Below are positions 7,554-17,107 of a stretch of DNA of 52,643 nucleotides, in pieces. The translations under genes were made by a program, and so were the position numbers. The DNA comes from an uncultured Prevotella sp. Lineage in GTDB: Bacteria; Bacteroidota; Bacteroidia; Bacteroidales; Bacteroidaceae. The notes under the pieces are model-generated. The model saw only the letters and a list, made by a program, of their open reading frames with translations, was not told the DNA's origin and made no database searches. The number at the start of each line of letters is the position of its first letter. The first letter of the stretch is position 1. The stretch lies in the NCBI GenBank assembly GCA_905233825.1, contig CAJOFE010000015.1, forward strand, positions 1-52,643, read 5' to 3'.

Positions 7554-8978
7554 TTATTGTGCAAGCCCCATTTCCTTGGCTTTCTGCACGAGCAACTGCA
7601 TTAAGGGCTCGCGTTCGTTCTCCACGCGGTTGTCGAGCACGGCATCTTTGAGGAATTGTTTCAGCTGACCCACCTCTTTTGAGGGCTTCAGATTGAACAT
7701 CTGCATGATTTCATTGCCGTCGATGACGGGTTGCAGCAGGCGTTTGTAGTCTTTTTCCTGCAAATCGGTCAGCTTTTCGCGCACCATGCGGAAGTTTTCG
7801 AGGAATATCTTCTTCTTCACTTCGTTCTTCGAGGTAATGTCGGCTTCGCAGAGCGTCATCAGGTCGTCGATGTCGTCGCCGGCATCGTTCAGCAGGCGGC
7901 GCACGGCTGAGTCGGTAACGATGTCGTCGGCAATGGCCTGGGGGCGCATGTGCAGTTCCACGAGTTTCTCCACGTAGTGCATCTCGGCTCCCATAGGCAG
8001 TTTCAGGCGACGGAACAGCGGTTCCACCATCTTCATACCTATATAATTGTGGTTGTGGAAAGTCCAGCCGATGGCGGGATCCCAGCGTTTCGTCTTCGTC
8101 TTGCCGATGTCGTGCAGTAAAGCAGCCCAGCGAAGCCATAAGCCCTTCTCCTGTGCTATGTTGTCCAATACTTCAAGGGTATGGTAGAAGTTGTTCTTGT
8201 GAGCCCGTCCGTTTTTCTGCTCCACGATGTCGAGGGCGGCCACTTCAGGCAAGATGAGCTGCAGGAGTCCTGAGCGCTGCAGATCTACGAAGCCGATGCT
8301 GGGCTTGGGCGACATCATGATTTTGTTCAGTTCCACCTCGATGCGCTCCATGCTGACAATCTTGATGCGGTCGGCCATGCGTTCGAGGGCCTCGAAGGTG
8401 GCGTCTTCGATGCGGAAATTCAGCTGGGTGGCGAAGCGTATGCAGCGCATCATGCGCAGGGGGTCGTCGCTGAAGGTCACCTCGGGGTCGAGTGGGGTGG
8501 CTATGATGCCGTCTTCCAGGTCGGCCAGTCCGTTGAAGGGATCTACCAGCTCTCCGAATCGTTTCTGGTTCAGGCAGATAGCCATCGCGTTGATGGTGAA
8601 GTCGCGCCGGTTCTGATCGTCCTCCAACGTGCCGTCTTCCACGATGGGCTTGCGCGAGTCGTGGCTGTAGCTCTCCTTGCGGGCGCCCACGAATTCCACT
8701 TCTTCATCGCCCATTTTCACCTGTGCCGTTCCGAAATTCTTGAACACGCTCAGATGTGCCTGTCTGCCCAACAGCTTCTTCAGACGCTTGGCCACCTCGA
8801 TGCCGCTGCCCACAACCACCACGTCGATATCGTTGGAAGGGCGTTCAAGGAAGATGTCGCGCACGTAGCCGCCCACCACGTAGCACTCCACCTGCAGCTC
8901 ATCGGCCACCTGACTGATCTGGTGGAAGATGGGCTGATGCAGTATTTCGGCCAATTCTGCGTCGCTAAATAGCTTCAT
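7554..8978 (-). CDS. cca: CCA-adding tRNA nucleotidyltransferase with HD domain
   Basis: A 474-residue tRNA nucleotidyltransferase that builds or repairs the CCA 3' end of tRNA. The N-terminal polymerase-beta-like head has GGYVRD near residue 36 and the metal-binding DIDVVVVG. RRDFTINAMA and the RNA-binding helix DPLRMMRCIRFATQL follow. The C-terminal half has an HD phosphohydrolase domain (LLHDIGKTKTKRW). The ATG at 8978 starts the conserved region; the longer frame upstream crosses the promoter and is rejected. The enzyme is needed here because tRNA-Gly (twice) and tRNA-Leu(CAG) lack encoded CCA. It diverges from the lipoprotein gene at 9043. Confidence 0.93.
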   Translation of the reverse strand: MKLFSDAELAEILHQPIFHQISQVADELQVECYVVGGYVRDIFLERPSNDIDVVVVGSGIEVAKRLKKLLGRQAHLSVFKNFGTAQVKMGDEEVEFVGARKESYSHDSRKPIVEDGTLEDDQNRRDFTINAMAICLNQKRFGELVDPFNGLADLEDGIIATPLDPEVTFSDDPLRMMRCIRFATQLNFRIEDATFEALERMADRIKIVSMERIEVELNKIMMSPKPSIGFVDLQRSGLLQLILPEVAALDIVEQKNGRAHKNNFYHTLEVLDNIAQEKGLWLRWAALLHDIGKTKTKRWDPAIGWTFHNHNYIGMKMVEPLFRRLKLPMGAEMHYVEKLVELHMRPQAIADDIVTDSAVRRLLNDAGDDIDDLMTLCEADITSKNEVKKKIFLENFRMVREKLTDLQEKDYKRLLQPVIDGNEIMQMFNLKPSKEVGQLKQFLKDAVLDNRVENEREPLMQLLVQKAKEMGLAQ

Positions 8979-9005
8979 GATGCTGTTTTTTTCGGAAATC
9001 GGGTG

Positions 9006-9013
9006 CAAAGTTA
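9006..9013 (-). promoter_or_regulatory. -7 box upstream of cca
   Basis: TAACTTTG on the minus strand, 27 bases before the start codon. No clear -33 TTTG is visible. It is back to back with the plus-strand box at 9026-9033. Confidence 0.55.
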
Positions 9014-9025
9014 CGATTTTTTTTG

Positions 9026-9033
9026 TAATTTTG
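9026..9033 (+). promoter_or_regulatory. -7 box for the 9043 operon
   Basis: TAATTTTG followed by GCAC, 9 bases before the ATG at 9043. The 5' leader would be very short or absent. Confidence 0.55.
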
Positions 9034-9042
9034 CACGCAGTT

Positions 9043-9411
9043 ATGCGACAAATATTTGTTTTTATGCTGTGCGTGGCCTCGATAGCGGCCTGTACCAGCA
9101 AGTTGAAAAAGGAGAATGAGGCCCTTGCCGAAGAGATTGAAGAGCGGCGCGAGGCCCTGAAGGAACATCAGCAGCAGAGTCTGGAGGAGGCTCAGCGCGA
9201 CTTGGCCGTGACCGACAGCCTCTTGGATGCCGTCACCCGTGAGCACGACGAACTGCACCAGTGGGTGATGGAGCATGCTACGGAGCTGAACGACCAGTCG
9301 CCCGAGGTGCTGCGCGTGAACGAGCTGCATGCCCGTTGCGACTCCCTGAAAGAGCGCTTCGAAGTGCTGGCAGAGACCATCAAATATATCCGTAAGAAGC
9401 AAAAAGATTGA
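9043..9411 (+). CDS. Coiled-coil lipoprotein
   Basis: A 122-residue lipoprotein. Starting at the ATG at 9043 gives a signal ending in SIAA-C (Cys17); the longer frame upstream crosses the promoter. From residue 20 to the end the protein is charged, with a strong heptad pattern (KLKKENEALAEEIEE, then repeated Glu/Leu spacing), so it is predicted to be almost entirely coiled coil. No enzyme motif is present. It leads a plus-strand run with a DUF1599 protein, DoxX-TpiA, a SPOR protein and FolE. It may be an envelope tether, but its function is unknown. Confidence 0.82.
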   Translation: MRQIFVFMLCVASIAACTSKLKKENEALAEEIEERREALKEHQQQSLEEAQRDLAVTDSLLDAVTREHDELHQWVMEHATELNDQSPEVLRVNELHARCDSLKERFEVLAETIKYIRKKQKD

Positions 9412-9441
9412 TTTTTTGTTCGCTGTAAGAAAAAAAAGTTG

Positions 9442-9449
9442 TATCTTTG
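9442..9449 (+). promoter_or_regulatory. -7 box before the DUF1599 gene
   Basis: TATCTTTG ends 9 bases before the ATG at 9459, so the transcript would be nearly leaderless. Confidence 0.55.
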
Positions 9450-9458
9450 CACCCTGTT

Positions 9459-10010
9459 ATGGATAGATTTGAAAAGACGAATGCCGAGTTTGAGGCCGCT
9501 GTGGCCGAGTGCCGCCAGTTGTTCAGCCAGAAGCTGCACGACTATCGTGCGTCGTGGCGCATTCTGAGGCCTCAGTCGCTCACCGACCAGCTGTTCATCA
9601 AAGCCAAGCGCATACGCCAGCTGGAGGTGACGGGCGAATCGCTGGTGGGCGAGGGCATCAGGCCTGAGTTCATCGGGCTGGTGAACTACGGCATTGTGGG
9701 TCTTATCCAGCTGGAGCGCGGCTTTGCCGATACCGTAGATGTAACCAACGAGGAGGCTCTGCAGCTCTATGACCGCTATGCGCAGGAGACTCTGGAGCTG
9801 ATGAAACGCAAGAACCACGACTATGACGAGGCGTGGCGAGGAATGCGTGTCAGCTCATACACCGACCTCATCCTGACCAAGATAGAGCGCGTGAAGGAAA
9901 TGGAAGACCTTGCGTCGAGAGGCGACGCCACGAAGGTGAGCGAAGGCATCGACGCCAACTATATGGATATTATCAACTATTCAGTCTTCGGACTGATAAA
10001 GCTCGCCTGA
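9459..10010 (+). CDS. DUF1599 domain protein (two repeats)
   Basis: A 183-residue cytoplasmic protein made of two similar halves, each with an 'LHDYRASWR' or 'NHDYDEAWR' motif followed by a '[14 protein letters not shown]' or '[14 protein letters not shown]' motif and a closing '[11 protein letters not shown]' or '[11 protein letters not shown]' motif. This is the DUF1599 layout typical of Bacteroidetes, possibly related to small all-alpha NTP-pyrophosphatase-like folds, with no proven function. I use the ATG at 9459, since the upstream TTG lies inside the promoter. It ends one base before the DoxX start codon, so translation of the two is probably coupled. Confidence 0.9.
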   Translation: MDRFEKTNAEFEAAVAECRQLFSQKLHDYRASWRILRPQSLTDQLFIKAKRIRQLEVTGESLVGEGIRPEFIGLVNYGIVGLIQLERGFADTVDVTNEEALQLYDRYAQETLELMKRKNHDYDEAWRGMRVSSYTDLILTKIERVKEMEDLASRGDATKVSEGIDANYMDIINYSVFGLIKLA

Positions 10011-10011
10011 T

Positions 10012-12099
10012 GTGACGAAGCTTCTGGTAAATATCTGCCGTCTGGTGGTGGCACTGACGTTCATCCTCTCGGGGTTCGTCAAAGCAGTAGATCCACTGGG
10101 CTCGCAATACAAACTCGAGGACTACCTCGATGCCATGCACATGGGAGGCTGGTTGCCCGACATCGTCGTGCTGGGGCTTTCCGTGGGACAGGCGGCCGTA
10201 GAGTTCTGCTTGGGCATCTTCCTGCTCTTCGCCATCAGGCGCAGGCTCACGTCGAGGCTGGTGCTCGCTATCATGCTGGTGATGACACCGCTGACGCTCT
10301 GGCTGGCTTTGTCCAACCCCATCAGTGACTGCGGATGCTTCGGCGACGCACTGGTGCTCACCAACTGGCAGACGTTCGCGAAGAATGTGGTGCTGCTGGC
10401 AATGGCGGCCGTCGTGGCGTGGAAACCGCTGGAGATGTTCCGCTTCGTGAGTAAGACCAATCAGTGGATTGTCATCAACTACTCGGCATTGTTCATACTG
10501 GGCATCAGCATCTGGAGCCTCTATGATCTGCCGCAATTCGATTTCCGCCCCTACCACGTGGGAGCCAGCATCAGAGAAGGCATGGAGATGCCTGAGGGCG
10601 CTGAACAGCCCCAGTTTGAAACGACTTTCATACTTGAGAAAGGCGGTGTGCAACGCGAGTTCACACTCGACGACTATCCCGACTCCACGTGGACGTTCAT
10701 CGATGCACGCACGGTACAGTTGAGCGAAGGCTACGTGCCTCCTATCCATGATTTCTCGATCGTGCAACAGGAGGAGGGCGAGGATGGCATTGAGCAGTAC
10801 GACCTGACGGACGAGGTGCTGGCCGACACCAGCTACACCTTCCTCCTCGTGTCGCCCTATCTGGAAAAAGCCGACGATTCGCGCTTCGACCTCATCAACG
10901 AGCTCTACGAGTACAGTCTGGATCACGGCTATCGCTTCTACTGCCTTACGGCAAGCAGTGAGAACGGACAGGAGCAATGGCGTAACATGACGGGAGCAGA
11001 ATATCCCATCTGTCTCACCGACCCCACCACGCTGAAGACCGTCATTCGCAGCAATCCGGGCTTGGTGCTTTTGAAAGACGGGCGCGTCATCGGCAAATGG
11101 AGCCACAACAACCTGCCTGTCATCAGTCAGGAAGAAGTGGGATTGCCGCTGGAACAGTTGGAAATAGGACATCTGCTGGCTGACTCGGTGCCTGAGAAGA
11201 TACTGAGAATACTGCTGTGGTTCGTGTTGCCGCTGGCACTGCTCACCATTGCCGACCGCCTGTGGACGTGGACGAGCTGGTTGCGCAGGAAGAAAAAGAA
11301 TAAAACAACTTTAACAACATTAAATAAAGAAAACGAAATGAGAAAGAAAATTGTAGCAGGAAACTGGAAGATGAACATGAATCTCCAGGATGGTATCGCT
11401 CTGGCAAAAGAGCTCAACGAGACACTGAAGGCCGACAAGCCCAACTGCGGTGTGGTCATCTGCACACCGTTTATTCACCTGGCTTCTATCGCCCAGTTCC
11501 TCGATCAGGACATCATCGGTCTTGGTGCTGAGAACTGCGCCGACAAGGAGAAGGGTGCCTTCACCGGTGAGGTGAGCGCCGAGATGGTGAAGAGCACGGG
11601 TGCTCAGTATGTCATTCTGGGCCACTCAGAGCGTCGCGAATACTACAAGGAGACACCTGAGATTCTGAAGGAGAAGGTGCTGCTGGCTCAGAAGAACGAC
11701 CTGAAGGTCATTTTCTGTATCGGCGAGAGTCTGGATGAGCGCGAGGCCGGTAAGCAGAACGAGGTCGTAAAGGCCGAGTTGGAAGGCAGTGTGTTCAACC
11801 TTTCGGAAGAGGACTTCCGCAAGATCGTCATCGCCTACGAGCCCATCTGGGCCATTGGTACCGGCAAGACCGCTACTGCTGAGCAGGCTGAGGAGATTCA
11901 TGCCTATATCCGCAGCATTATTGCCGAGAAGTATGGCCAGGCTGTGGCTGACGACACCACCATCCTTTATGGCGGTTCGTGCAAGGCTTCGAATGCTCCC
12001 GAGCTGTTTGCCAAGCCCAATATCGACGGAGGCCTCATTGGCGGTGCCTCGCTGAAGGCGGCCGACTTCAAGGGCATCATCGATGCATGGAAGAAGTAA
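10012..12099 (+). CDS. tpiA: DoxX-like membrane protein fused in frame to triosephosphate isomerase
   Basis: One open frame of 695 codons. Residues 1-442 are a BT_3928-type protein: four membrane helices of the DoxX kind (about 5-165, with SDCGCFGDA near 105), a soluble periplasmic region with a thioredoxin-like look (about 290-395), and a last membrane helix (about 398-416) followed by RRKKKNK. Residues 443-695 are a complete triosephosphate isomerase (see the separate entry at 11338). In Bacteroides the same two genes are neighbours but separate. Here no stop lies between them. The positive charges after the last helix would put TpiA in the cytoplasm. A stop (TAA at 11301-11303) sits one frame away, right after an A-rich run. 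The start is GTG at 10012. Confidence 0.8.
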   Translation: MTKLLVNICRLVVALTFILSGFVKAVDPLGSQYKLEDYLDAMHMGGWLPDIVVLGLSVGQAAVEFCLGIFLLFAIRRRLTSRLVLAIMLVMTPLTLWLALSNPISDCGCFGDALVLTNWQTFAKNVVLLAMAAVVAWKPLEMFRFVSKTNQWIVINYSALFILGISIWSLYDLPQFDFRPYHVGASIREGMEMPEGAEQPQFETTFILEKGGVQREFTLDDYPDSTWTFIDARTVQLSEGYVPPIHDFSIVQQEEGEDGIEQYDLTDEVLADTSYTFLLVSPYLEKADDSRFDLINELYEYSLDHGYRFYCLTASSENGQEQWRNMTGAEYPICLTDPTTLKTVIRSNPGLVLLKDGRVIGKWSHNNLPVISQEEVGLPLEQLEIGHLLADSVPEKILRILLWFVLPLALLTIADRLWTWTSWLRRKKKNKTTLTTLNKENEMRKKIVAGNWKMNMNLQDGIALAKELNETLKADKPNCGVVICTPFIHLASIAQFLDQDIIGLGAENCADKEKGAFTGEVSAEMVKSTGAQYVILGHSERREYYKETPEILKEKVLLAQKNDLKVIFCIGESLDEREAGKQNEVVKAELEGSVFNLSEEDFRKIVIAYEPIWAIGTGKTATAEQAEEIHAYIRSIIAEKYGQAVADDTTILYGGSCKASNAPELFAKPNIDGGLIGGASLKAADFKGIIDAWKK
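11338..12099 (+). CDS. tpiA: Triosephosphate isomerase portion, possibly translated separately
   Basis: A 253-codon stretch from the ATG at 11338 is a full-length TIM-barrel enzyme that interconverts dihydroxyacetone phosphate and glyceraldehyde 3-phosphate in glycolysis. It has AGNWKMN at its start (Asn, Lys catalytic), HSERR with the catalytic His, [11 protein letters not shown] with the catalytic Glu, and the phosphate-binding YGGSCK and GGASL near the end. The length equals the family norm, so a normal TpiA could be made from this internal start even if the upstream frame is also fused. The A-rich spacer before the ATG resembles typical Bacteroidetes start regions. Confidence 0.85.
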   Translation: MRKKIVAGNWKMNMNLQDGIALAKELNETLKADKPNCGVVICTPFIHLASIAQFLDQDIIGLGAENCADKEKGAFTGEVSAEMVKSTGAQYVILGHSERREYYKETPEILKEKVLLAQKNDLKVIFCIGESLDEREAGKQNEVVKAELEGSVFNLSEEDFRKIVIAYEPIWAIGTGKTATAEQAEEIHAYIRSIIAEKYGQAVADDTTILYGGSCKASNAPELFAKPNIDGGLIGGASLKAADFKGIIDAWKK

Positions 12100-12148
12100 A
12101 AGATCAAAAAGTAAATAAGGTAAAAAAGTGAAAAGGGAAAATATTCAG
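12100..12148. repeat. A/G-rich simple repeat spacer
   Basis: Degenerate 7-10-bp units such as GGTAAAAAAG and GTGAAAAGGG fill the gap between tpiA and the SPOR gene. The same units in complement (TTTTTACC, TTTTTGCC) encode the SPOR signal peptide at 12194-12230 and occupy 28440-28490. Confidence 0.55.
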
Positions 12149-12151
12149 CTT

Positions 12152-12769
12152 ATGAAGATGAAACATATTCAAATGGTAAAGAGGGTATGTGCGATTTTGC
12201 CTTTTTGCCTTTTTACCTTTTTACCTTCATTGGCACAGACGTTTACCCAGCGCATTCAGCAGACACCAATAGGTGGAGCAAGGGTGGTCATTCATCAGGA
12301 TGCCGCCATCGATGAGTTGGTGAACGGAAAGCCGGAGGCACCTGTGCAACAGCAACGTCGTGACACAGGGGGGCAGAACACCCGTCAGCAGAATCCACGC
12401 AATAATGGTAATACCGGCAATACAGGTAATACCGGTAATCTGGTGACGGACAACGACAATACGCAGCAGGCTACTGATTCGCTGGTGCAAGCTCCTCAGC
12501 GTACACGCAAGGTGATGGGCTATCGTATTCAGGCCTTCGTTGGCGGAAAGACACGTGCCGACCGCCAGAAAGCAGAACAGACGGCCAGCGCATTGAGAAC
12601 ACTGTTCCCCGCTCATAAGGTGTATGTTCACTTCTACTCGCCGCGATGGATTTGCCGTATGGGCAATTTCCGTACGTTGGCAGAAGCGAGGGAGGTACTC
12701 GACCAAGTCGTGCGTATGGGATATGATACGGCTACGTTGGTCAGGGGACAGGTCACCGTGCCCTATTAG
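12152..12769 (+). CDS. Secreted SPOR-domain protein
   Basis: A secreted protein of 205 residues if started at the ATG at 12152; other ATGs at 12158 and 12173 are also possible. The signal peptide core ILPFCLFTFLPSLA is encoded by a run of TTTTTRCC repeats. After it come a short conserved region (GGARVVIHQDAAIDELV), a low-complexity linker rich in Asn, Gln, Gly and Thr (about 70-115), and a C-terminal SPOR domain (about 125-200: YRIQAFVGGK, ADRQKAEQ, YSPRWICRMGNF). SPOR domains bind denuded peptidoglycan glycans at division sites. Bacteroides has the same order tpiA, SPOR, folE. Confidence 0.88.
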   Translation: MKMKHIQMVKRVCAILPFCLFTFLPSLAQTFTQRIQQTPIGGARVVIHQDAAIDELVNGKPEAPVQQQRRDTGGQNTRQQNPRNNGNTGNTGNTGNLVTDNDNTQQATDSLVQAPQRTRKVMGYRIQAFVGGKTRADRQKAEQTASALRTLFPAHKVYVHFYSPRWICRMGNFRTLAEAREVLDQVVRMGYDTATLVRGQVTVPY

Positions 12770-12791
12770 GCCTTATCTTAATTAAAAGGAT

Positions 12792-13370
12792 ATGAATCCA
12801 GAGACAGAATACAGAGAAGGTTTAGACGAACTTGCCGCTCATTACAAGCAGATTCTCACCCTGCTAGGGGAAGATGCTGAGCGCGAAGGATTGCAGAAGA
12901 CACCGATGCGTGTGGCAAAGGCCATGCAGGTGCTCACCCGTGGCTACGGGATGGACGCCCATAAGGTGCTCACCGATGCACTCTTCAGGGAAGACTATTC
13001 GCACATGGTCATCGTGAAAGACATCGACTTCTTCTCGCTTTGTGAGCATCACATGCTACCATTCTACGGGAAGGTGCACGTGGCCTACATCCCCAATGGA
13101 TACATCACGGGCCTGTCGAAGATAGCGCGCGTGGTCGATATCTACAGCCACCGATTGCAGGTCCAGGAACGGATGACCATGCAGATTCGGCAGTGCATAG
13201 AAGAGACGTTGCACCCGCTCGGGGTGATGGTCGTCGTGGAGGCCCGCCACATGTGCATGCAGATGCGCGGGGTGGAGAAGCAGAACAGCATTACCACCAC
13301 GAGCGAATTCAGCGGAGCCTTCAATCAGGCTAAGACCCGTCAGGAGTTCATGAACCTGATCTCTCATTAA
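12792..13370 (+). CDS. folE: GTP cyclohydrolase I
   Basis: A 192-residue type I GTP cyclohydrolase, the first step of folate/pterin synthesis (GTP to dihydroneopterin triphosphate). Zinc ligands are visible as Cys84 and His87 in [10 protein letters not shown] and Cys155 in [12 protein letters not shown]. The conserved [11 protein letters not shown] and [10 protein letters not shown] segments are present. Length and start are normal. It follows the SPOR gene by 22 bases and is probably in the same transcription unit. No metabolite-responsive leader is visible. Confidence 0.97.
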   Translation: MNPETEYREGLDELAAHYKQILTLLGEDAEREGLQKTPMRVAKAMQVLTRGYGMDAHKVLTDALFREDYSHMVIVKDIDFFSLCEHHMLPFYGKVHVAYIPNGYITGLSKIARVVDIYSHRLQVQERMTMQIRQCIEETLHPLGVMVVVEARHMCMQMRGVEKQNSITTTSEFSGAFNQAKTRQEFMNLISH

Positions 13371-13411
13371 TGTCAAAAACTTAATTAAACGTTTAATAAT
13401 CAATCTTTATC

Positions 13412-13987
13412 ATGTATCAGACAGAAGGAGACAACAGTTCCTACCGTACAAAAGAATCAGGGTTCAAGCAGTTCCGTCGCAGTTGTTTGGGAAAAATCGT
13501 GATAGCTGCAGGCGTATTTGTCATATTGCTGATTATTGCTTGGCTGACCAATCCCTCAGAGAAGAAGATGCGGGCAGAGATGCTCGACAATATTCGTCAG
13601 AGCATCGAGTCGCGCGATAGCATAGAGGCCGACTGGATGGATGTCTTCGTGAGCAATATCGGAAACATATTCTCCAAGGCCGACGGTGAACCTAACCAGG
13701 CTCGCCTTGACCTCTTCAATAAGTTCAATATCCAGGAGTACTACGACAACACGTTCTTCTCCACCATGCATGTCTATAATTCGGTGAGGGCACAGGACGA
13801 GGTTTGCGGTATCGGAATCTTCGGGTTGGTCATTCCTCTTGCCAACTTCAATAAATTCTTACCTCGTGAAGGGCCCATGCGTACAGAGTACAACCAGCCG
13901 CTTATCGAGCCAAGTGGCAATGGTGATGAGTACTATGGCGAGACGAATGTCGATGTCTTCCACTATCAGGATGACGAAAACAACTGA
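13412..13987 (+). CDS. Single-span membrane protein, DUF4359-like
   Basis: A 191-residue protein with a cytoplasmic N-terminus of about 27 residues and one membrane helix (about 28-46: GKIVIAAGVFVILLIIAWL). The motif TNPSEKKMR follows directly and resembles the start of DUF4359 proteins. The rest is extracytoplasmic, with NKFNIQEYYDNTFFSTMHVYNS and a conserved-looking GIGIFGLVIP segment, ending in an acidic tail. I do not know its function. It is 41 bases after folE on the same strand and converges on the glnN operon. Confidence 0.75.
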   Translation: MYQTEGDNSSYRTKESGFKQFRRSCLGKIVIAAGVFVILLIIAWLTNPSEKKMRAEMLDNIRQSIESRDSIEADWMDVFVSNIGNIFSKADGEPNQARLDLFNKFNIQEYYDNTFFSTMHVYNSVRAQDEVCGIGIFGLVIPLANFNKFLPREGPMRTEYNQPLIEPSGNGDEYYGETNVDVFHYQDDENN

Positions 13988-14032
13988 ACAGCCATCCTGA
14001 TGGGGAGGAGATATAGGGCTGCTATTCTCAGA

Positions 14033-16225
14033 TTATCTGATGAACAGCAGCTCTCTGTATTTCGGTAGTGTCCAAAGTCCGTCCTCCACGATCATCTCCA
14101 GCTTATCAACCTCCTGACGGATGGCCTCCATGTGGGGACATACGGTGTCGTGATAGGCAATGGCACGCTGATGGATGTCGTGGATGCGGTTGGCCACGCG
14201 GCGGGCTTCGGTTAGATCCTCAACCAGCTGTTCTATACGCTCTGTGCGTTCGGCAATCTCTTCAATCAGCTTCATGTTACGGGCACTGAGACGGTCGGCC
14301 TTCTCCTTAGGGAAGACGTCCTTCATGCCCTGCACATTCTTGATGAGCTGGCTCTGGTAGTGGGTAGAGACGGGTATAATGTGGTTCATGGCCAGATCGC
14401 CTAAGACGCGGGCCTCAATCTGCACCGTCTTTACATACATCTCCCATTTCACTTCGTTGCGCGCTTGCAGTTCCTTGCGATTCATTACCTTCGTGCTCTC
14501 GAACATCCTGATGCTACTGTCGTCGAGGTAGTGCTCGAAGATGACGGGGCATGACTTCTCGACGTCCAATCCTCGTCGTGCAGCCTCCTTTACCCATTCT
14601 TCCGAGTAGCCATTGCCGTCGAAGCGTACGGGCTTACAGGTCTTGATGTCATCCTTCAATACTTCGAGGATGGCAGGTATCTTGCTCTCGCCAGCCGCTA
14701 TTTTGGCATCGACGCGTTCCTTGAAGCTGCTGAGGGCTTCAGCCATAGAGGCATTCAGGGCAATCATTGCCGAGGCGCAATTCACACTGGAGCCAGGTGC
14801 ACGGAACTCGAAACGGTTTCCGGTAAAGGCAAAGGGACTAGTGCGGTTGCGGTCGGTATTATCCAAGATAAGATCGGGAATTTGCGGAATGTCAATCTCC
14901 ATTCCCTGCTTCCCCTTCAGGGTGAAGAGCTCGTTCTTGTCGCTCTGTTCAATATGGTCGAGCAATTCCGTGAGCTGGGTACCGAGGAACGAGCTGATAA
15001 TGGCTGGCGGAGCCTCGTTACCACCTAAGCGGTGGGCGTTGGTGGCACTCATGATCGAGGCTTTCAGCAGTCCATTGTGACGATATACTGCCATCAGCGT
15101 CTCGACGATGAACACCACGAAACGCAGGTTCTCTTCGGGCGTCTTGCCAGGGGCATGTAGGAGCACGCCCGTATTCGTCGAAAGGCTCCAGTTGTTGTGT
15201 TTGCCGCTTCCGTTGATTCCGTCGAATGGCTTTTCGTGTAACAGCACACGGAAACCGTGATTACGTGCTACTTTCTTCATGAGCGACATCAGCAGCATGT
15301 TGTGATCGACGGCGAGGTTGCACTCCTCAAAGATGGGCGCCAGCTCAAACTGGTTCGGTGCCACCTCGTTGTGGCGCGTCTTGCAGGGGATGGAGAGTTC
15401 GAGGGCCTGAATCTCCAAATCCTTCATGAAGGCTTGCACGCGGTCGGGGATAGTGCCGAAATAGTGGTCGTCCATCTGCTGGTTCTTTGCACTCTCGTGC
15501 CCCATCAGCGTGCGCCCTGTCATCAGCAGGTCAGGACGGGCAGAGTAGAGTCCTTCATCTACAAGAAAATATTCCTGTTCCCATCCCAGGTTCACCGTCA
15601 CTTTTGTCACATCGTCGTAGAACAGCGAGCAAACGTCAGTCGCCGCCTTGCCTACGGCATGCAGGGCGCGTAGCAATGGGGCCTTGTAGTCGAGAGCTTC
15701 ACCTGTGTAAGCAATGAATATAGTGGGGATACACAGTGTGTCGTCGATGATGAAGACGGGACTCGTAGGATCCCAGGCTGAATAGCCGCGAGCCTCGAAC
15801 GTGTTGCGGATTCCGCCGTTGGGGAACGATGATGCGTCAGGTTCCTGTTGGACGAGCAGCTTGCCACTGAATGTCTCCATCATGCCGCCCTTGCCGTCGT
15901 GCTCTACGAAGGCGTCGTGCTTCTCGGCAGTACCCTCCGTCAGAGGTTGGAACCAGTGTGTATAGTGTGTGGCGCCCATTTCCTGGGCCCACTGCTTCAT
16001 ACCTGCAGCAACGGCGTCGGCAATGCTTCTGTCAAGGCGTGCACCGTTGTCCATCACGTCAATCATCTTTGCATAGACATCTTTCGGCAGATAGCGGTAC
16101 ATCTTCTCGCGGTTGAACACATTCTTACCGAAATACTCCGAGGGCCTTTCCTTTGGGGCCACGATTTCCAAAGGGCGCTTCTTGAACGCCTCCTCCACTA
16201 CTTGGAATCTCAGGTTGCTTGCCAT
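14033..16225 (-). CDS. glnN: Type III glutamine synthetase
   Basis: A 730-residue glutamine synthetase of type III, which joins ammonia to glutamate with ATP. The length matches GSIII (about 730) rather than GSI (about 470). Conserved parts include the N-terminal FGKNVFNREKMYRYLPKDVY segment, GTAEKHDAFVEHDGKGG, the substrate-binding NGSGKHNNWSLSTNTG near the middle, and NRTSPFAFTGNRFEFRAPGS. This form was first characterised in Bacteroides. It starts 6 bases after aguB, so it is translated in one operon with the two enzymes that release ammonia from agmatine. Capture of that ammonia is the likely reason for the arrangement (inference). Confidence 0.97.
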   Translation of the reverse strand: MASNLRFQVVEEAFKKRPLEIVAPKERPSEYFGKNVFNREKMYRYLPKDVYAKMIDVMDNGARLDRSIADAVAAGMKQWAQEMGATHYTHWFQPLTEGTAEKHDAFVEHDGKGGMMETFSGKLLVQQEPDASSFPNGGIRNTFEARGYSAWDPTSPVFIIDDTLCIPTIFIAYTGEALDYKAPLLRALHAVGKAATDVCSLFYDDVTKVTVNLGWEQEYFLVDEGLYSARPDLLMTGRTLMGHESAKNQQMDDHYFGTIPDRVQAFMKDLEIQALELSIPCKTRHNEVAPNQFELAPIFEECNLAVDHNMLLMSLMKKVARNHGFRVLLHEKPFDGINGSGKHNNWSLSTNTGVLLHAPGKTPEENLRFVVFIVETLMAVYRHNGLLKASIMSATNAHRLGGNEAPPAIISSFLGTQLTELLDHIEQSDKNELFTLKGKQGMEIDIPQIPDLILDNTDRNRTSPFAFTGNRFEFRAPGSSVNCASAMIALNASMAEALSSFKERVDAKIAAGESKIPAILEVLKDDIKTCKPVRFDGNGYSEEWVKEAARRGLDVEKSCPVIFEHYLDDSSIRMFESTKVMNRKELQARNEVKWEMYVKTVQIEARVLGDLAMNHIIPVSTHYQSQLIKNVQGMKDVFPKEKADRLSARNMKLIEEIAERTERIEQLVEDLTEARRVANRIHDIHQRAIAYHDTVCPHMEAIRQEVDKLEMIVEDGLWTLPKYRELLFIR

Positions 16226-16231
16226 ATATGT

Positions 16232-17086
16232 TTAGTCTATGAATCGTTTGGTTAATTGGTCGTATGCTTCTATTCTCCTGTCGCGAAGGAAGGGCCACCA
16301 GCGGCGTACCTGTTCAGAGCGCTGCATGTCCATATCGACGATGATGCTCTCTTCTTCATCCTCTGAGGCCTCGTAGATGATTTCGCCTTGTGGACCGCAG
16401 ACGAAACTTGTGCCCCAGAAAGGCACTCCTTCTTCTTCTCCCACGCGGTTCACTGCAACTACGGGCAGGCCATTGGCTACAGCATGCCCACGCATCACAG
16501 TCTGCCAAGCACGGCGCTGACGCTGCTGCTCTTCGGGCGTGTCGTTAGGGTCGTAGCCGATAGCGGTAGGGTAGATGAGCAGTTCGGCACCTTGCAGGGC
16601 CATGAGGCGTGCAGCTTCGGGGTACCATTGATCCCAGCAGACGAGCACGCCGAGGCGTCCTACTGAGGTCTGAATGGGATGGAAGCCCAAGTCGCCAGGC
16701 GTGAAATAGAACTTCTCGTAGTAGCCGGGGTCATCGGGGATGTGCATCTTGCGATATTTGCCAGCTATTGAGCCGTCACGCTCGAAGACAACAGCAGTAT
16801 TGTGATACAACCCAGTGGCACGGCGTTCGAAGAGCGAGGTAACCAGCACCACCTGAAGCTCTTTTGCTAGTCGGCCATAAATATCAGTCGAAGGGCCAGG
16901 AATGGGCTCGGCGAGGTTGAAGTTATTCACATCTTCCACCTGACAGAAGTAGAGCGAGTTGTGCAGTTCCTGAAGCACGATAAGCTCAGCACCGCGGCGA
17001 GCTAAATCGCGGATACCGTCGCAGAGGCGCTCAATGTTGTTCACCGTGTCGGTCGTGTTGTGTTGTTGTAAGAATCCAATTTTCAT
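16232..17086 (-). CDS. aguB: N-carbamoylputrescine amidohydrolase
   Basis: A 284-residue carbon-nitrogen hydrolase that cleaves N-carbamoylputrescine to putrescine, CO2 and ammonia. The nitrilase-type triad is visible: Glu40 (LQELHN), Lys113 (KYRKMHIPDDP) and Cys150 (LVCWDQWYPE). The PDDPGYYEKFYFTPGD segment is typical of the plant and bacterial AguB group. It lies 21 bases after aguA and 6 bases before glnN, which settles its substrate better than sequence alone would. Confidence 0.95.
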   Translation of the reverse strand: MKIGFLQQHNTTDTVNNIERLCDGIRDLARRGAELIVLQELHNSLYFCQVEDVNNFNLAEPIPGPSTDIYGRLAKELQVVLVTSLFERRATGLYHNTAVVFERDGSIAGKYRKMHIPDDPGYYEKFYFTPGDLGFHPIQTSVGRLGVLVCWDQWYPEAARLMALQGAELLIYPTAIGYDPNDTPEEQQRQRRAWQTVMRGHAVANGLPVVAVNRVGEEEGVPFWGTSFVCGPQGEIIYEASEDEEESIIVDMDMQRSEQVRRWWPFLRDRRIEAYDQLTKRFID

Positions 17087-17107
17087 GTGCTCTTATTTTT
17101 TATGTTC

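Noticed and set aside
9447..9458. TTG start for the DUF1599 gene
   Set aside because: It lies inside the TATCTTTG promoter box; the ATG at 9459 is in the normal position.
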